Assembly: GCA_041608535.1 (NCBI GenBank)
Contig: JBFISM010000021.1
Coordinates: 1 to 35,164 of the forward strand
Length of the DNA: 35,164 bases
Origin: JBFISM01 sp041608535
GTDB lineage: Bacteria > Actinomycetota > Acidimicrobiia > Spongiisociales > UBA5794
Direction of reading: 5' to 3'
In this document: positions 7,561 through 14,870 of the stretch, one piece after another
How positions within the stretch are numbered: the stretch's first letter is position 1
Layout: each line of letters opens with the position of its first letter
Program-made: the position numbers and the translations under genes
The notes under the pieces: generated by a model
Told to the model about the DNA's origin: nothing
Seen by the model: the letters and a program-made list of their open reading frames with translations, nothing else
Database searches by the model: none

Positions 7561-7568
7561 AGGGCCGG

Positions 7569-7574
7569 TAGGTT
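7569..7574 (+). promoter_or_regulatory. -10 box TAGGTT for the trans-sulfuration gene
   Basis: TAGGTT ends 6 nt before the ATG at 7581, which has no Shine-Dalgarno. Transcription would begin at or next to the start codon. Confidence 0.5.
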
Positions 7575-7580
7575 GGCGCC

Positions 7581-8663
7581 ATGCCGGACGATGCCTGGCT
7601 CGACCCACACACCCTTGCTGTCCACGCTGACCGCGAGCTTGCCGACGGACCCGGGATAGCACCACCCATCCACGCTGCGACCAGTTACGACCGGTCACGG
7701 CAGGAAGAGTTCGTGTACCGCCGGTCTGAGCACCCGACCACGGATCGTCTCGAGGCGGTGCTTGGGGCGCTCGAGGGTGGCCATGCGGTCGTGCTGCCAT
7801 CGGGAATGTCAGCCGCCATGCTCGTGCTGCGTCACTTCCGGCCGCGGCGCGTCGCCCTCCCCGAGGACCTGTACCACGGGGTGCGGGCGCTCGTCGCCGA
7901 GGAGGCCGCAGCCGGTGCGGTGGAGATCGCTGCTGCCGACGCACTCGAGGACGGTGATCTCATTTGGATCGAGACGCCGTCGAATCCTCGGCTGCGTGTG
8001 ACCGAGATCGCTGCGATCAGCCATGAGGCGAAGCAGCGCGGCGTGACGACGGTGGTCGACTCGACCTTTGCGACCCCGATCCTGCAGAAGCCGCTGGCGT
8101 TGGGCGCGGACGTCGTCATCCACTCTTCCACCAAGTTCATTGGCGGCCACAGCGATGCCATGGGCGGGGTGGTCGTGGTCGGCGCTGCCGACCTCGCCGA
8201 CGAGTTCCGATATCGACGTATGGTCGATGGCGCCACCCCGGGCTCGCTGGACGTGTGGCTCACGTTGCGGGGTGTTCGCACCCTGCCGCTCCGGGTGCAC
8301 CGCCAGGCAGAGACGGCGCTCGAGGTGGCCCGCTATCTCGAGGGGCGAGTCGCCAAGGTGTGGTATCCCGGGCTGGCGAGCCATCCGGAGCACGCAGTCG
8401 CCCAGCTGCAGATGCGCCACTTTGGGGCGATCTTGTCGATCGAGCTGGCGAATGGTGCGGCGGCCGAGGCTGCCGTGAAGAAGTTGCGGCTCTTCAGGCA
8501 AGCCACGTCGCTGGGCGGTGTGGAATCGCTGGCGGAGTGGCGGCGCTCGGTGAATCCGGCCGCCCCGGAGGGTCTGATCCGTTTCTCCATTGGGCTCGAA
8601 GCTCCTGGAGATCTCATGGCCGACCTCGCCCAGGCCCTCGATATCGATCCACCTCGCCCGTAG
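7581..8663 (+). CDS. Cystathionine gamma-synthase/lyase-type PLP enzyme
   Basis: 360 residues, slightly shorter than the usual 380-400. It belongs to the Cys/Met-metabolism PLP family (fold type I). Visible marks: the early PPIHAATSYD and YRRSEHPTTDRLE segments, the VLPSGMSA loop that binds PLP phosphate, IETPSNPRLRV, VVDSTFATPI with the PLP-binding Asp, and STKFIGGHSD with the PLP lysine near residue 185. The C-terminus has SLGGVESLAEWR and IRFSIGLE. Synthase, gamma-lyase and O-acyl-homoserine sulfhydrylase activities cannot be separated from sequence alone. It is convergent with the next gene, two bases apart. Confidence 0.88.
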   Translation: MPDDAWLDPHTLAVHADRELADGPGIAPPIHAATSYDRSRQEEFVYRRSEHPTTDRLEAVLGALEGGHAVVLPSGMSAAMLVLRHFRPRRVALPEDLYHGVRALVAEEAAAGAVEIAAADALEDGDLIWIETPSNPRLRVTEIAAISHEAKQRGVTTVVDSTFATPILQKPLALGADVVIHSSTKFIGGHSDAMGGVVVVGAADLADEFRYRRMVDGATPGSLDVWLTLRGVRTLPLRVHRQAETALEVARYLEGRVAKVWYPGLASHPEHAVAQLQMRHFGAILSIELANGAAAEAAVKKLRLFRQATSLGGVESLAEWRRSVNPAAPEGLIRFSIGLEAPGDLMADLAQALDIDPPRP

Positions 8664-8665
8664 CG

Positions 8666-9892
8666 TCAGCCGGCCTCCTGGTTCGGGACAGCGGGAACGA
8701 ACCGCGCCACGCTTTCGATGTGGAAAGTCTGCGGAAACAAGTCGACAGGTCGCACCCAGTCCAACCGGTAGCCGTGCTCGGCGAGATAGCGAACGTCGCG
8801 GGCGAGGGAAGCGGGGTCGCACGAAACGTACACGATGCGGGTTGGTGCAGCGGCCGCCGCCGCCGCCACGCCATCCTCACCCAGCCCGGTGCGCGGTGGG
8901 TCCACGACGGCGACGGACCAAGGTTCGTCGACTTGCTCCACGACGGCGGTGAAGTCGCCTGCGATCACCTGCGCCGAGATGTCGTTGGCACGCAGATTGT
9001 GGCGCAGATCGGTGACCGCAGTGCCGGACAGCTCGATGGCGAGCACGTTGGTGATGCCACCGCCGAGTGTTGTGGCGAACAATCCGCCACCGGCAAAGGC
9101 ATCGAGCATCACGTCGTTTTGGGCGAGCTGGGCCGCCTTGGCCACCTCCCGAACCAGTGCCTCGGCGCCGGCCGTGTTGTTCTGGAAGAACGCCGAGCCC
9201 GAGATTCGTAGCTCCGCCCCGGCGATGTCTTCGTAGAGGTGCGTCTGGCCGACGATGGACTCGATGTGACCGCCTGACCGCCGCGCTACTGCGCAGCCCC
9301 ACTCGGTGTGCTGGGGTGGGATGTCACCCGTGAGGATGACCAGCGAGTCTCCTCGGGTCACAGAAGTGCGCATGGTGACGCTGCGAACCCCGCTGAGATC
9401 ACCGAGCCGGTCGAAGATGTCTCGAAGCGCTGGATGGAGCAGCAGACACACCTCCAGTGGAACCAGGTCGTGAGATCGTGCGGCATGGAGCGCCGGCTTG
9501 CCTTCGACCACCTTGAAGTCCATCCGGTTGCGATACCCATATGGCGGCCCCGGGGAGATGGTGGTGCGCACCTCCGGTTCTTCGAGCTTGCCGAGATGCC
9601 GGAGCTGACCGCGCACGATCGATCGCTTCCAGTCCGTCTGTGCGTCGATGCTCATGTACTGCCACTGACACCCGCCACACCGTGCGAAATGGGGACACGG
9701 CGGGTCGACTCTGCTGTCCGCCGCCTGGACGACTTCGAGCAACGTGGTACGCGCCCAGTTCCCCTTGTCCCGCACGATCTCGGCCCGAACGGTCTCGCCG
9801 GGTATCGCACCAGGAACGAAATACGCCTTCCCGTCGAGACGGGCAACTGCTTCCCCGCCGTGCGCCATGTCGTGTGGCGTCAACTCGATCAC
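8666..9892 (-). CDS. TrmA/RlmD-family RNA (uracil-5-)-methyltransferase
   Basis: 408 residues from GTG 9892. An N-terminal TRAM domain (VIELTPHDMAHGGEAVARL to about residue 60) is followed by the iron-sulfur cysteines CPHFARCGGCQWQY, the SAM-binding DAFAGGGLFATTL, VVDPPRTGLG, and the catalytic Cys in IVYVSCDPASLARD. The family methylates C5 of uridine in tRNA or 23S rRNA; which one is not decidable. The open frame extends upstream to 10063, but TRAM homology begins at VIELT, and CATACT lies 6 nt before GTG 9892 on this strand, so I take that start. It is divergent from the small membrane-protein gene at 9975. Confidence 0.9.
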   Translation of the reverse strand: MIELTPHDMAHGGEAVARLDGKAYFVPGAIPGETVRAEIVRDKGNWARTTLLEVVQAADSRVDPPCPHFARCGGCQWQYMSIDAQTDWKRSIVRGQLRHLGKLEEPEVRTTISPGPPYGYRNRMDFKVVEGKPALHAARSHDLVPLEVCLLLHPALRDIFDRLGDLSGVRSVTMRTSVTRGDSLVILTGDIPPQHTEWGCAVARRSGGHIESIVGQTHLYEDIAGAELRISGSAFFQNNTAGAEALVREVAKAAQLAQNDVMLDAFAGGGLFATTLGGGITNVLAIELSGTAVTDLRHNLRANDISAQVIAGDFTAVVEQVDEPWSVAVVDPPRTGLGEDGVAAAAAAAPTRIVYVSCDPASLARDVRYLAEHGYRLDWVRPVDLFPQTFHIESVARFVPAVPNQEAG

Positions 9893-9898
9893 ACAGCA

Positions 9899-9904
9899 AG
9901 TATG
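9899..9904 (-). promoter_or_regulatory. -10-like CATACT for the RNA methyltransferase
   Basis: On the minus strand CATACT ends 6 nt before GTG 9892. It deviates from TANNNT at the first base, so it is weaker than the other boxes listed. Confidence 0.35.
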
Positions 9905-9961
9905 GACGATGCAGGTCGTGACCCGCGACCGACCACACCTAGTGCGGATACGCCGTCTCAC

Positions 9962-9967
9962 TAACCT
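9962..9967 (+). promoter_or_regulatory. -10 box TAACCT for the small membrane protein and fabI
   Basis: TAACCT ends 7 nt before ATG 9975, with no Shine-Dalgarno between. The same hexamer is found before ddl and rsmD at the same type of spacing. Confidence 0.5.
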
Positions 9968-9974
9968 CCCCGCA

Positions 9975-10331
9975 ATGCTCGCTTTCCACGAGAATTGGTT
10001 CTTCGTCGCCACTGCCGTCACCGGGCTCACCGGGCTGTGGGGGGTGGGTATCGCCATCACCAAGCGGCCATGTCCCCCGGTGTACGGGTGGGCGATCTGG
10101 GCTGCGTCGGTCGTGATGTTGATCCAGGTGGCTGCCGGAGTGTGGCTGTGGCAGACCGGGTTGCGTCCCGGGGACGGATTCCATGTGTTCTACGGGGTGG
10201 TCATCGCCATCACGTTTGCGCTGGCGTATGTGTATCGAGCGCAGCTGATGCGACGCTATGCCTTGTCGTACGGATTGTTGATGTTGTTCGTCATGGGGCT
10301 CGGGCTGCGCGCCTGGGCCAACGTCGGTTGA
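9975..10331 (+). CDS. Four-span membrane protein of unknown function upstream of fabI
   Basis: 118 residues with about four predicted membrane spans: FVATAVTGLTGLWGVGIAI, VYGWAIWAASVVMLIQVAAG, FHVFYGVVIAITFALAYVY and YGLLMLFVMGLGLRAWA. I do not recognise the family. Histidines at the start (FHENW) and before span three (FHVFYG) are potential metal or haem ligands, but this is only an observation. ATG 9975 is preferred because the box TAACCT lies 7 nt before it; the longer frame upstream overlaps the divergent methyltransferase. fabI starts 14 bases after the stop, so the two are probably co-transcribed. Confidence 0.7.
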   Translation: MLAFHENWFFVATAVTGLTGLWGVGIAITKRPCPPVYGWAIWAASVVMLIQVAAGVWLWQTGLRPGDGFHVFYGVVIAITFALAYVYRAQLMRRYALSYGLLMLFVMGLGLRAWANVG

Positions 10332-10345
10332 CCCGGGGAGGTCGC

Positions 10346-11152
10346 ATGCTGCTCGAAGGGAAACGGTTGGTGATCACTGGGGTGCTCACCGACGGATCGA
10401 TTGCTTGGCATTCCGCCCGGATCGCTCAGGAGCAAGGTGCCGAGATCGTGCTCACCGGGTTCGGACGGGGCATGCGGCTCACCGAGCGCTCTGCGCAGCG
10501 GCTTCCCGATCCACCCGACGTGCTGGAGCTCGACATCAACGATCAGGCTCACATGGATGCGCTGGTTGGCGACCTCGACGGGCGTTGGGGGGCGTGTGAT
10601 GGCGCGCTGCACGCCATCGCCTTCGCTCCGGACGATGCGCTGGGCGGCAGGTTCCTCGACACCCCGGCGGAGAGTGCGGCGACTGCCTTCCTCACGTCTG
10701 CGTTCTCCTACAAGACGCTGGCTGTCGGGCTGCGTCCGCTCCTGCAGAGAGCCGGGGGTGGAGCGCTGGTGACACTCGACTTCGACAACTCCCAGGCGTG
10801 GCCGGCGTACGACTGGATGGGGGTCGCCAAGGCAGGCTTGCAGGCGGTGACCCGATATCTGGCCAAGGATCTGGGCGCCGACAACATCCGGGTGAATGCG
10901 GTCTCGGCGGGGCCGCTCACCACCGTGGCGGCCAAGTCGATCCCCGGCTTCGCCGCTTTCGATGCGGTGTGGGGGGAGAGGGCGCCGCTCGGGTGGGACA
11001 CATCGGACCCGACCCCCGTTGCCCAGATGGTGGCGGTGATGCTCTCCGATTGGACCCCGATGACCTCGGGCGAGGTGATCCACGTCGACGGCGGCTTCCA
11101 CGCCGTTGCCACCGGGGGTGGCAGCGAGGTCGGCGAAGTCGGCGAACCTTAG
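10346..11152 (+). CDS. fabI: Enoyl-[acyl-carrier-protein] reductase, InhA/FabI type
   Basis: 268 residues. It reduces trans-2-enoyl-ACP with NADH in type II fatty-acid synthesis. LLEGKRLVITGVLTDGSIAWHSARIAQEQGAEIVLTGF is the FabI/InhA dinucleotide-binding start, which lacks the classical SDR glycine triplet. DFDNSQAWPAYDWMGVAKAGL holds the catalytic Tyr and Lys (Y-x6-K), matching InhA Tyr158/Lys165. RAPLGWDTSDPTPVA and SGEVIHVDGGFH close the domain. The start is ATG 10346 after GGGGAG (10335-10340). The stop TAG lies within the outer arm CGAACCTTAGG of repeat copy E, so the repeat supplies the last codons and the stop. This is consistent with insertion at the gene end. Confidence 0.92.
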   Translation: MLLEGKRLVITGVLTDGSIAWHSARIAQEQGAEIVLTGFGRGMRLTERSAQRLPDPPDVLELDINDQAHMDALVGDLDGRWGACDGALHAIAFAPDDALGGRFLDTPAESAATAFLTSAFSYKTLAVGLRPLLQRAGGGALVTLDFDNSQAWPAYDWMGVAKAGLQAVTRYLAKDLGADNIRVNAVSAGPLTTVAAKSIPGFAAFDAVWGERAPLGWDTSDPTPVAQMVAVMLSDWTPMTSGEVIHVDGGFHAVATGGGSEVGEVGEP

Positions 11153-11193
11153 GTTCCAGCGCGCGGAAAGCGCGCGTTCTGGCCGAAAGTTCG
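11143..11193 (+). repeat. Hairpin repeat element, copy E (left member of pair E/F)
   Basis: Outer arm CGAACCTTAGG (11143-11153), stem CCAG plus CGCGC, loop GGAAA, GCGCG, CTGG, inner arm CCGAAAGTTCG (11183-11193). This is the best-preserved plus-orientation copy, 51 bp. Its outer arm overlaps the last ten bases of fabI, including the TAG stop. Confidence 0.85.
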
Positions 11194-11295
11194 AGTTGAC
11201 GTGGCGCCGCCTCACTTAGTGAACGGCTGCCGATAGCCATTCTCCTCGCAGCGTTGCTTCGAAGCAGAATGCGCCGCACATCTGGAACCTGTCGG

Positions 11296-11301
11296 TAACC
11301 T
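11296..11301 (+). promoter_or_regulatory. -10 box TAACCT for ddl
   Basis: TAACCT ends 7 nt before ATG 11309; no ribosome binding site lies between, which points to a leaderless transcript. Confidence 0.5.
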
Positions 11302-11308
11302 CCACGGC

Positions 11309-12307
11309 ATGGCGACGGTGTTGCTGCTGTTTGGGGGGAGATCGGCCGAACACGAGGTTTCCTGCGTGTCCGCGGTTGCAGTGTCCGCCGCGCTGCGCGA
11401 GGGGGGACACGACGTCGTACCCGTCGGCATCGACAAGGATGGTCGCTGGTGGCTCGCTGACGCTGACCGCGATCCCTTCGAGGCGGCAGGGCAGTCGGTC
11501 CATCTCGAGCTGCCCGCAGGCAGGCTGCGAGCGCCGGAAGGTGTGTACGACTTCGACGTTGTCTTTCCGGTTCTGCACGGTCCGTTCGGCGAGGACGGCA
11601 CCATCCAGGGGGTGTTCGAGATCGCCGGGATCCCATATGTCGGATGTCGGGTGAAGTCATCTGCAGTGGCGATGGACAAGGACTTCACCAAGCAGATCGC
11701 CAGCCAGTCCGGCATCCCGACCATCCCGTGGAAGGTGGTTCGTCGTCCCGATTTCGATGACCCTGGGGCCGTGGTCGATGACATCGTCGGGGACTTCGGT
11801 CTGCCCGTGTTCGTGAAGCCGGCCGAACTCGGCTCGTCGGTGGGCATCTCCAAGTGTGCGACGGAGGCGTCGCTCAAGGAAGGGATCCAGCTCGCCTTCG
11901 ACTACGGGGACAAGGTGGTCGTGGAGACGGCAATGACCGGACGCGAGATCGAGGTGGCCGTGCTCGACGGACGGGCGTCGGTTGCCGGCGAAGTGGTGCT
12001 GGTGAGCGGCTGGTACGACTACGACGCCAAGTACGTGGACGAGACCAGCAAGTTCGTTGCTCCCGCCGATCTCACGCCTGCGCAGATGGCCGATGTCCGG
12101 CTGCTCGCCGAACGCACATTTACGGCTGTAGGTTGCGAGGGTCTCGCTCGGATCGATTTCTTCCTCACCGAGAACGGGTTCCTCCTCAACGAGGTCAACA
12201 CGATGCCCGGTTTCACGCCGATCTCCGGTTTTCCGAAGATGTGGATGGCAACGGGCATGACCTACCCGGAGTTGTGTAGCGCGCTCGTCGACCTTGCGCT
12301 CCACTGA
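11309..12307 (+). CDS. ddl: D-alanine--D-alanine ligase
   Basis: 332 residues, an ATP-grasp enzyme that joins two D-alanines for peptidoglycan. N-terminal LLFGGRSAEHEVSCVSA, then VLHGPFGEDGTIQGVFEIAG and AVAMDKDFTK. The ATP-grasp lysine strand PVFVKPAELGSSVGISK is followed by GREIEVAVLDG, and the metal-binding ARIDFFLTENGFLLNEVNTMPGFT closes the site. D-Ala-D-Lac ligases share much of this, but the EDGTIQG and serine-loop context favours D-Ala-D-Ala. In other actinobacteria ddl also lies upstream of an Lrp-like gene, rpmB and recG, so its place here is ancestral even though repeat copies E and F lie on either side. Confidence 0.93.
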   Translation: MATVLLLFGGRSAEHEVSCVSAVAVSAALREGGHDVVPVGIDKDGRWWLADADRDPFEAAGQSVHLELPAGRLRAPEGVYDFDVVFPVLHGPFGEDGTIQGVFEIAGIPYVGCRVKSSAVAMDKDFTKQIASQSGIPTIPWKVVRRPDFDDPGAVVDDIVGDFGLPVFVKPAELGSSVGISKCATEASLKEGIQLAFDYGDKVVVETAMTGREIEVAVLDGRASVAGEVVLVSGWYDYDAKYVDETSKFVAPADLTPAQMADVRLLAERTFTAVGCEGLARIDFFLTENGFLLNEVNTMPGFTPISGFPKMWMATGMTYPELCSALVDLALH

Positions 12308-12318
12308 GCGCTCTGCAC

Positions 12319-12369
12319 CGAACTTTCGGCCATGAGGCGCGCCCAGCGCGCACTGCAGCCTGTCTCTTG
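12319..12369 (-). repeat. Hairpin repeat element, copy F (right member of pair E/F), degenerate
   Basis: The inner arm CGAACTTTCGG (12319-12329) is identical to that of copy D. The stem core is GCGCGC-CCA-GCGCGC (12337-12351), so the loop differs from the GGAAA family. The outer arm after GCAGCC is decayed and no longer reads CCTAAGGTTCG. Confidence 0.65.
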
Positions 12370-12429
12370 GCTCTTCGCCTGGCGGCTCATCGCGGTGTTG
12401 CCTGGGTCCCGTGCCCATGCAACCGAGTC

Positions 12430-12445
12430 TGCGCCTATCGGCGCA
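12430..12445. terminator. Short stem-loop between convergent genes
   Basis: TGCGCC (12430-12435), loop TATC, GGCGCA (12440-12445). It sits between convergent ddl and the Lrp-like gene, with no T-run on either strand. It may serve as a bidirectional terminator. Confidence 0.35.
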
Positions 12446-12474
12446 CCCTCCTAGAGTTTGGCTCTGCTCCCCGT

Positions 12475-12708
12475 CTACAGACTCACCACGGGGCAGGTCA
12501 GGGTGCGAGTGATGCCGGGGACGGCCTGAATATGGGCGACGACCAGCTTCCCGAGGGCGTCTACGTCGTCGGCTTGGGCGTTGACCACGGCGTCATAGGG
12601 GCCCGTCACCGGCTCGGACTTGATGACGCCGGGGATCTTGGCGATCTCCTCGGCCACCTGTGCGGCCTTGCCGACTTCGGTTTGGATGAGCACGTATGCC
12701 TCGACCAT
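12475..12708 (-). CDS. Stand-alone Lrp/AsnC ligand-binding (RAM) domain protein
   Basis: 77 residues, just the effector-binding domain of Lrp/AsnC regulators without the HTH: MVEAYVLIQTEVGKAAQVAEE, then GVIKSEPVTGPYDAVV and a C-terminal LTCPVVSL. In known examples this domain forms dimers or octamers and binds amino acids. A similar small gene lies near ddl and rpmB in other actinobacteria, though usually on the same strand. GGAGGA is 7 nt before the ATG. A minus-strand TAGACT at 12746-12751 is a likely -10 box. Role may be amino-acid sensing or pairing with a full-length Lrp; neither can be tested here. Confidence 0.85.
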   Translation of the reverse strand: MVEAYVLIQTEVGKAAQVAEEIAKIPGVIKSEPVTGPYDAVVNAQADDVDALGKLVVAHIQAVPGITRTLTCPVVSL

Positions 12709-12745
12709 GTGGCGGTCCTCCAAGAAACGGGGGGTCAGTGGTGTG

Positions 12746-12751
12746 AGTCTA
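12746..12751 (-). promoter_or_regulatory. -10 box TAGACT for the Lrp/AsnC-like gene
   Basis: TAGACT on the minus strand lies 37 bases before the ATG at 12708, leaving a short leader with the GGAGGA ribosome binding site. The -35 is unclear. Confidence 0.4.
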
Positions 12752-12776
12752 TCCGCTGTGTTGCACCGGCGACTGT

Positions 12777-12989
12777 TCAGTAGCCATCGGAGCCGAAGCG
12801 GAGCGTATGGGCGTAGCGCTTGTCGCCGTCTTCTTCCACCTCGAAGACGACACGCTGGCCCTGACGCAGGGTGCGGAACAATGATCCTGCCAGCGAGCCG
12901 GGACGGAGCAGCACCTCGGAACGGTCCTCGTCGAGCACGATGACGCCGAAACCGGTCTCCGGGTCGTACAGCTTGACGACGCCCTGCAT
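12777..12989 (-). CDS. Divergent cold-shock-like (CSD/OB-fold) small protein
   Basis: 70 residues. MQGVVKLYDPETGFGVIVLDEDRSEVLL follows the CspA plan (GxVKWFN..KGFGFI..DG..DVFVH), but the RNP1 and RNP2 aromatics are partly replaced (KLYDPETGFGVI for KWFNAEKGFGFI; EVLL for DVFV). FRTLRQGQRVVFEVEEDG matches the later strands. A nucleic-acid-binding OB fold is likely, and reduced RNA affinity is inference. The ATG is three bases after the rpmB stop (TAG-CAG-ATG), so it is translated from the rpmB transcript. Confidence 0.72.
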   Translation of the reverse strand: MQGVVKLYDPETGFGVIVLDEDRSEVLLRPGSLAGSLFRTLRQGQRVVFEVEEDGDKRYAHTLRFGSDGY

Positions 12990-12992
12990 CTG

Positions 12993-13181
12993 CTAGACCT
13001 TCTCGACCTTGCCGGCCTTGATGCACGATGTGCAGACACGCATCCGCTTCGAGTTGTTGCCGTGCTTGACCCGGATCTTCTGGATGTTGGGCAACCAGCG
13101 CCGGCTCGACCGCTTGTGGGAGAAGCTCACCTGCTTGCCCACCCACGGCTCTTTGCCGCACACATCGCATCGATAAGACAT
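12993..13181 (-). CDS. rpmB: 50S ribosomal protein L28, zinc-binding form
   Basis: 62 residues, full length. MSYRCDVCGKEPWVGKQVSFSHKRSSRRWLPN and NSKRMRVCTSCIKAGKV are the L28 pattern, with two CxxC pairs (CDVC, CTSC), so this is the zinc-carrying (C+) paralogue type. The start follows a strong AGGAGGT ribosome binding site with 9-nt spacing. The small cold-shock-like gene is directly downstream. In many actinobacteria rpmB points toward recG on the same strand; here it points away. Confidence 0.95.
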   Translation of the reverse strand: MSYRCDVCGKEPWVGKQVSFSHKRSSRRWLPNIQKIRVKHGNNSKRMRVCTSCIKAGKVEKV

Positions 13182-13238
13182 GAAAGGGAGACCTCCTGAG
13201 GCTGCGGCCCGGACGCATCCGTCGAGCTGCGCTGCGGG

Positions 13239-13244
13239 AGTGTA
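13239..13244 (-). promoter_or_regulatory. -10 box TACACT for rpmB
   Basis: TACACT on the minus strand, giving a leader of about 50 bases with the AGGAGGT site before the ATG at 13181. No good -35 match. Confidence 0.45.
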
Positions 13245-13276
13245 GCAGTGACCACGTGACCGCTCGCAGACTGTGG

Positions 13277-13927
13277 TTACAGCCGTTTCGGCGCCGGGAT
13301 GATCCCGGTCTCGTGGAATCCCATGTCGAGCTTTTCGAGGAAGAACTGCACGAGGGGACCGATGAGCACGGCGAAGGCCACCGTGCCGAGACCGACGGTG
13401 CCCCCGAGGAACCAACCAACCACGAGTGCGGTGGCTTCGATGCCAAACCGAGCAGCCCGGATCGAGACACTACGACCCCACCAGCGGCGGGCGGCGATCC
13501 CGGTCATGAGCCCATCGCGTGGTCCGGGCCCGAGCCGCACCCCGATGTATACGCCGCTGCCGAAAGCAACGAAGACGATGCCGGCGAGCAGTACCACCCA
13601 ACGCAACCACAGCGCCGACGGTGTGGGATGCACGGCGACGGTGGCGTCGAGAGCGATTCCGATGGTGACGGCGTTGGCGATAGTGCCGACACCGAGCCGC
13701 TGGCGCAGCGGGATCCACAACAGCAGCACCAGACCAGACACCAAGATCACGGCAACCCCGATGGTCAGCGGGGTGTTGCGCGCGATGCCCTGATGGAGGA
13801 CATCCCACGGCGACAGCCCGAGCTCGGCCTCCACCTGCATCCCGGTGCCGACGCCGAAGATGATCAGGCCGATCATGAGACGAGGAGAACGGCGGAGTAT
13901 CTCGCGAGTGGGCATCGGCACTGCCAT
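13277..13927 (-). CDS. YczE/YyaS/YitT-like membrane protein
   Basis: 216 residues with about five or six membrane spans. The typical repeated patterns are present: GVGTGMQVEAELGLSPWDVLHQGIA near the start and GVRLGPGPRDGLMTGIA in the middle, as in the YczE family. The function of the family is not established. The ATG at 13927 is followed closely by other candidates (for example the next Met, residue 5). TAGCCT at 13937-13942 on this strand lies 9 nt before it. It is downstream of the EamA gene on the same strand, 31 bases away. Confidence 0.78.
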   Translation of the reverse strand: MAVPMPTREILRRSPRLMIGLIIFGVGTGMQVEAELGLSPWDVLHQGIARNTPLTIGVAVILVSGLVLLLWIPLRQRLGVGTIANAVTIGIALDATVAVHPTPSALWLRWVVLLAGIVFVAFGSGVYIGVRLGPGPRDGLMTGIAARRWWGRSVSIRAARFGIEATALVVGWFLGGTVGLGTVAFAVLIGPLVQFFLEKLDMGFHETGIIPAPKRL

Positions 13928-13958
13928 CGACGGGACAGGCTAGGTCGGCGGTTGCCGG

Positions 13959-14864
13959 CTACCCGACCACCCGCGTGGTCACGAGCGTGCGGCGACGTTC
14001 GAACCGATCGATGACGACGAGGCCGGCGATGATCAGCGCACCGCCGACGGCAATGCCGGGATCGAGCCTCTCGTCGAGCAAGACGATCCCGGACACGAGC
14101 GAGATGAGCGGGACCACGTATGCGGTGAGCGAGGCGACGGTGGTGGTCGTCCTCTGCAGTACCCAGTAGAAGAACAGGAACGGCAGCACCGAGCCGGCGA
14201 TGCTCACGTACCCGACCAGCATCCACCCCCACAGGGTCGGTACCGGTGGCGCCCCCTCGGTGATGAGGGCGAGTGGAACCACCCAGGCTGTGCCGACGAT
14301 GAGCTGCATCCCCGTGAGACGGACGGGATCGAAATGCTCCTGGCGCTGTTTGGCATAAATCCCTGCATAGGCGATCGAGACGACTGCGATCACCGTGAGA
14401 GGTGCGGCGACGAGCGGGCGGCCCCCGGTGGCGAGTCCACTGTCACCGGAAGCCAGCAGGAAGACCACGCCGACAAATGCAATCGACAAACCGGTCACCT
14501 TGGCTCGATAGATGGGTTCATCCGGCAGCACGTAATGCGCCAGCACCGCAGTTCCGATCGGAACGAGGGCAATGAGCAACCCGTTGAACCCGGAGGAGGC
14601 GTACTGGAGAGCAATCGTCGTGGTGACGAACGGAACAGCCAGATTCACGGTGCCCATCATCGCTCCCATCTTCCAGCTCGCGGCTCTTGCCTGATAGGGC
14701 CGACCGGTGCCGTACACGATGGCGGTGACCACCAACGCGGCGATGAGCGTGCGCATCGCCGCCAATCCGATGGGCGGGATTCCCGTGGCCAGCGCAGCCC
14801 GAGTCGCCGGAGCCGACGTGCCCCAGCCCAAGGCCGCTGCACCGATTGCCAGCCAGATCCGCAT
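13959..14864 (-). CDS. EamA/DMT-family transporter
   Basis: 301 residues with about ten hydrophobic spans in two EamA repeats. MRIWLAIGAAALGWGTSAPATRAAL opens the first. The second starts around VIAVVSIAYAGIYAKQRQ and ends with SLVSGIVLLDERLDPGIAVGGALIIAGLV, typical for the family. Substrate is unknown; members export metabolites or amino acids. The start is ATG 14864 because GATACT lies 6 nt before it on this strand. A longer open frame reaches 14927, close to the divergent SDR start. Confidence 0.85.
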   Translation of the reverse strand: MRIWLAIGAAALGWGTSAPATRAALATGIPPIGLAAMRTLIAALVVTAIVYGTGRPYQARAASWKMGAMMGTVNLAVPFVTTTIALQYASSGFNGLLIALVPIGTAVLAHYVLPDEPIYRAKVTGLSIAFVGVVFLLASGDSGLATGGRPLVAAPLTVIAVVSIAYAGIYAKQRQEHFDPVRLTGMQLIVGTAWVVPLALITEGAPPVPTLWGWMLVGYVSIAGSVLPFLFFYWVLQRTTTTVASLTAYVVPLISLVSGIVLLDERLDPGIAVGGALIIAGLVVIDRFERRRTLVTTRVVG

Positions 14865-14870
14865 CGCCGT

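Noticed and set aside
7319..7580. SAM or cobalamin riboswitch, SRP RNA, RNase P RNA or tmRNA
   Set aside because: The conserved cores I know for these RNAs are not found on either strand, and the -10 box of the next gene lies after the stems.
7315..7659. Possible small gene over the structured gap
   Set aside because: No ribosome binding site or domain, it runs into the trans-sulfuration gene out of frame, and paired stems explain the sequence better.
11143..12369. ddl as cargo of a mobile cassette bounded by E and F
   Set aside because: ddl near Lrp-like, rpmB and recG genes is the ancestral order in actinobacteria; F is also degenerate at its outer end.
12475..13470. 331-codon minus-strand frame ending in the Lrp-like domain
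   Set aside because: Only the last 77 codons match a family and have a ribosome binding site; the rest overlaps the cold-shock-like gene and rpmB in another frame.
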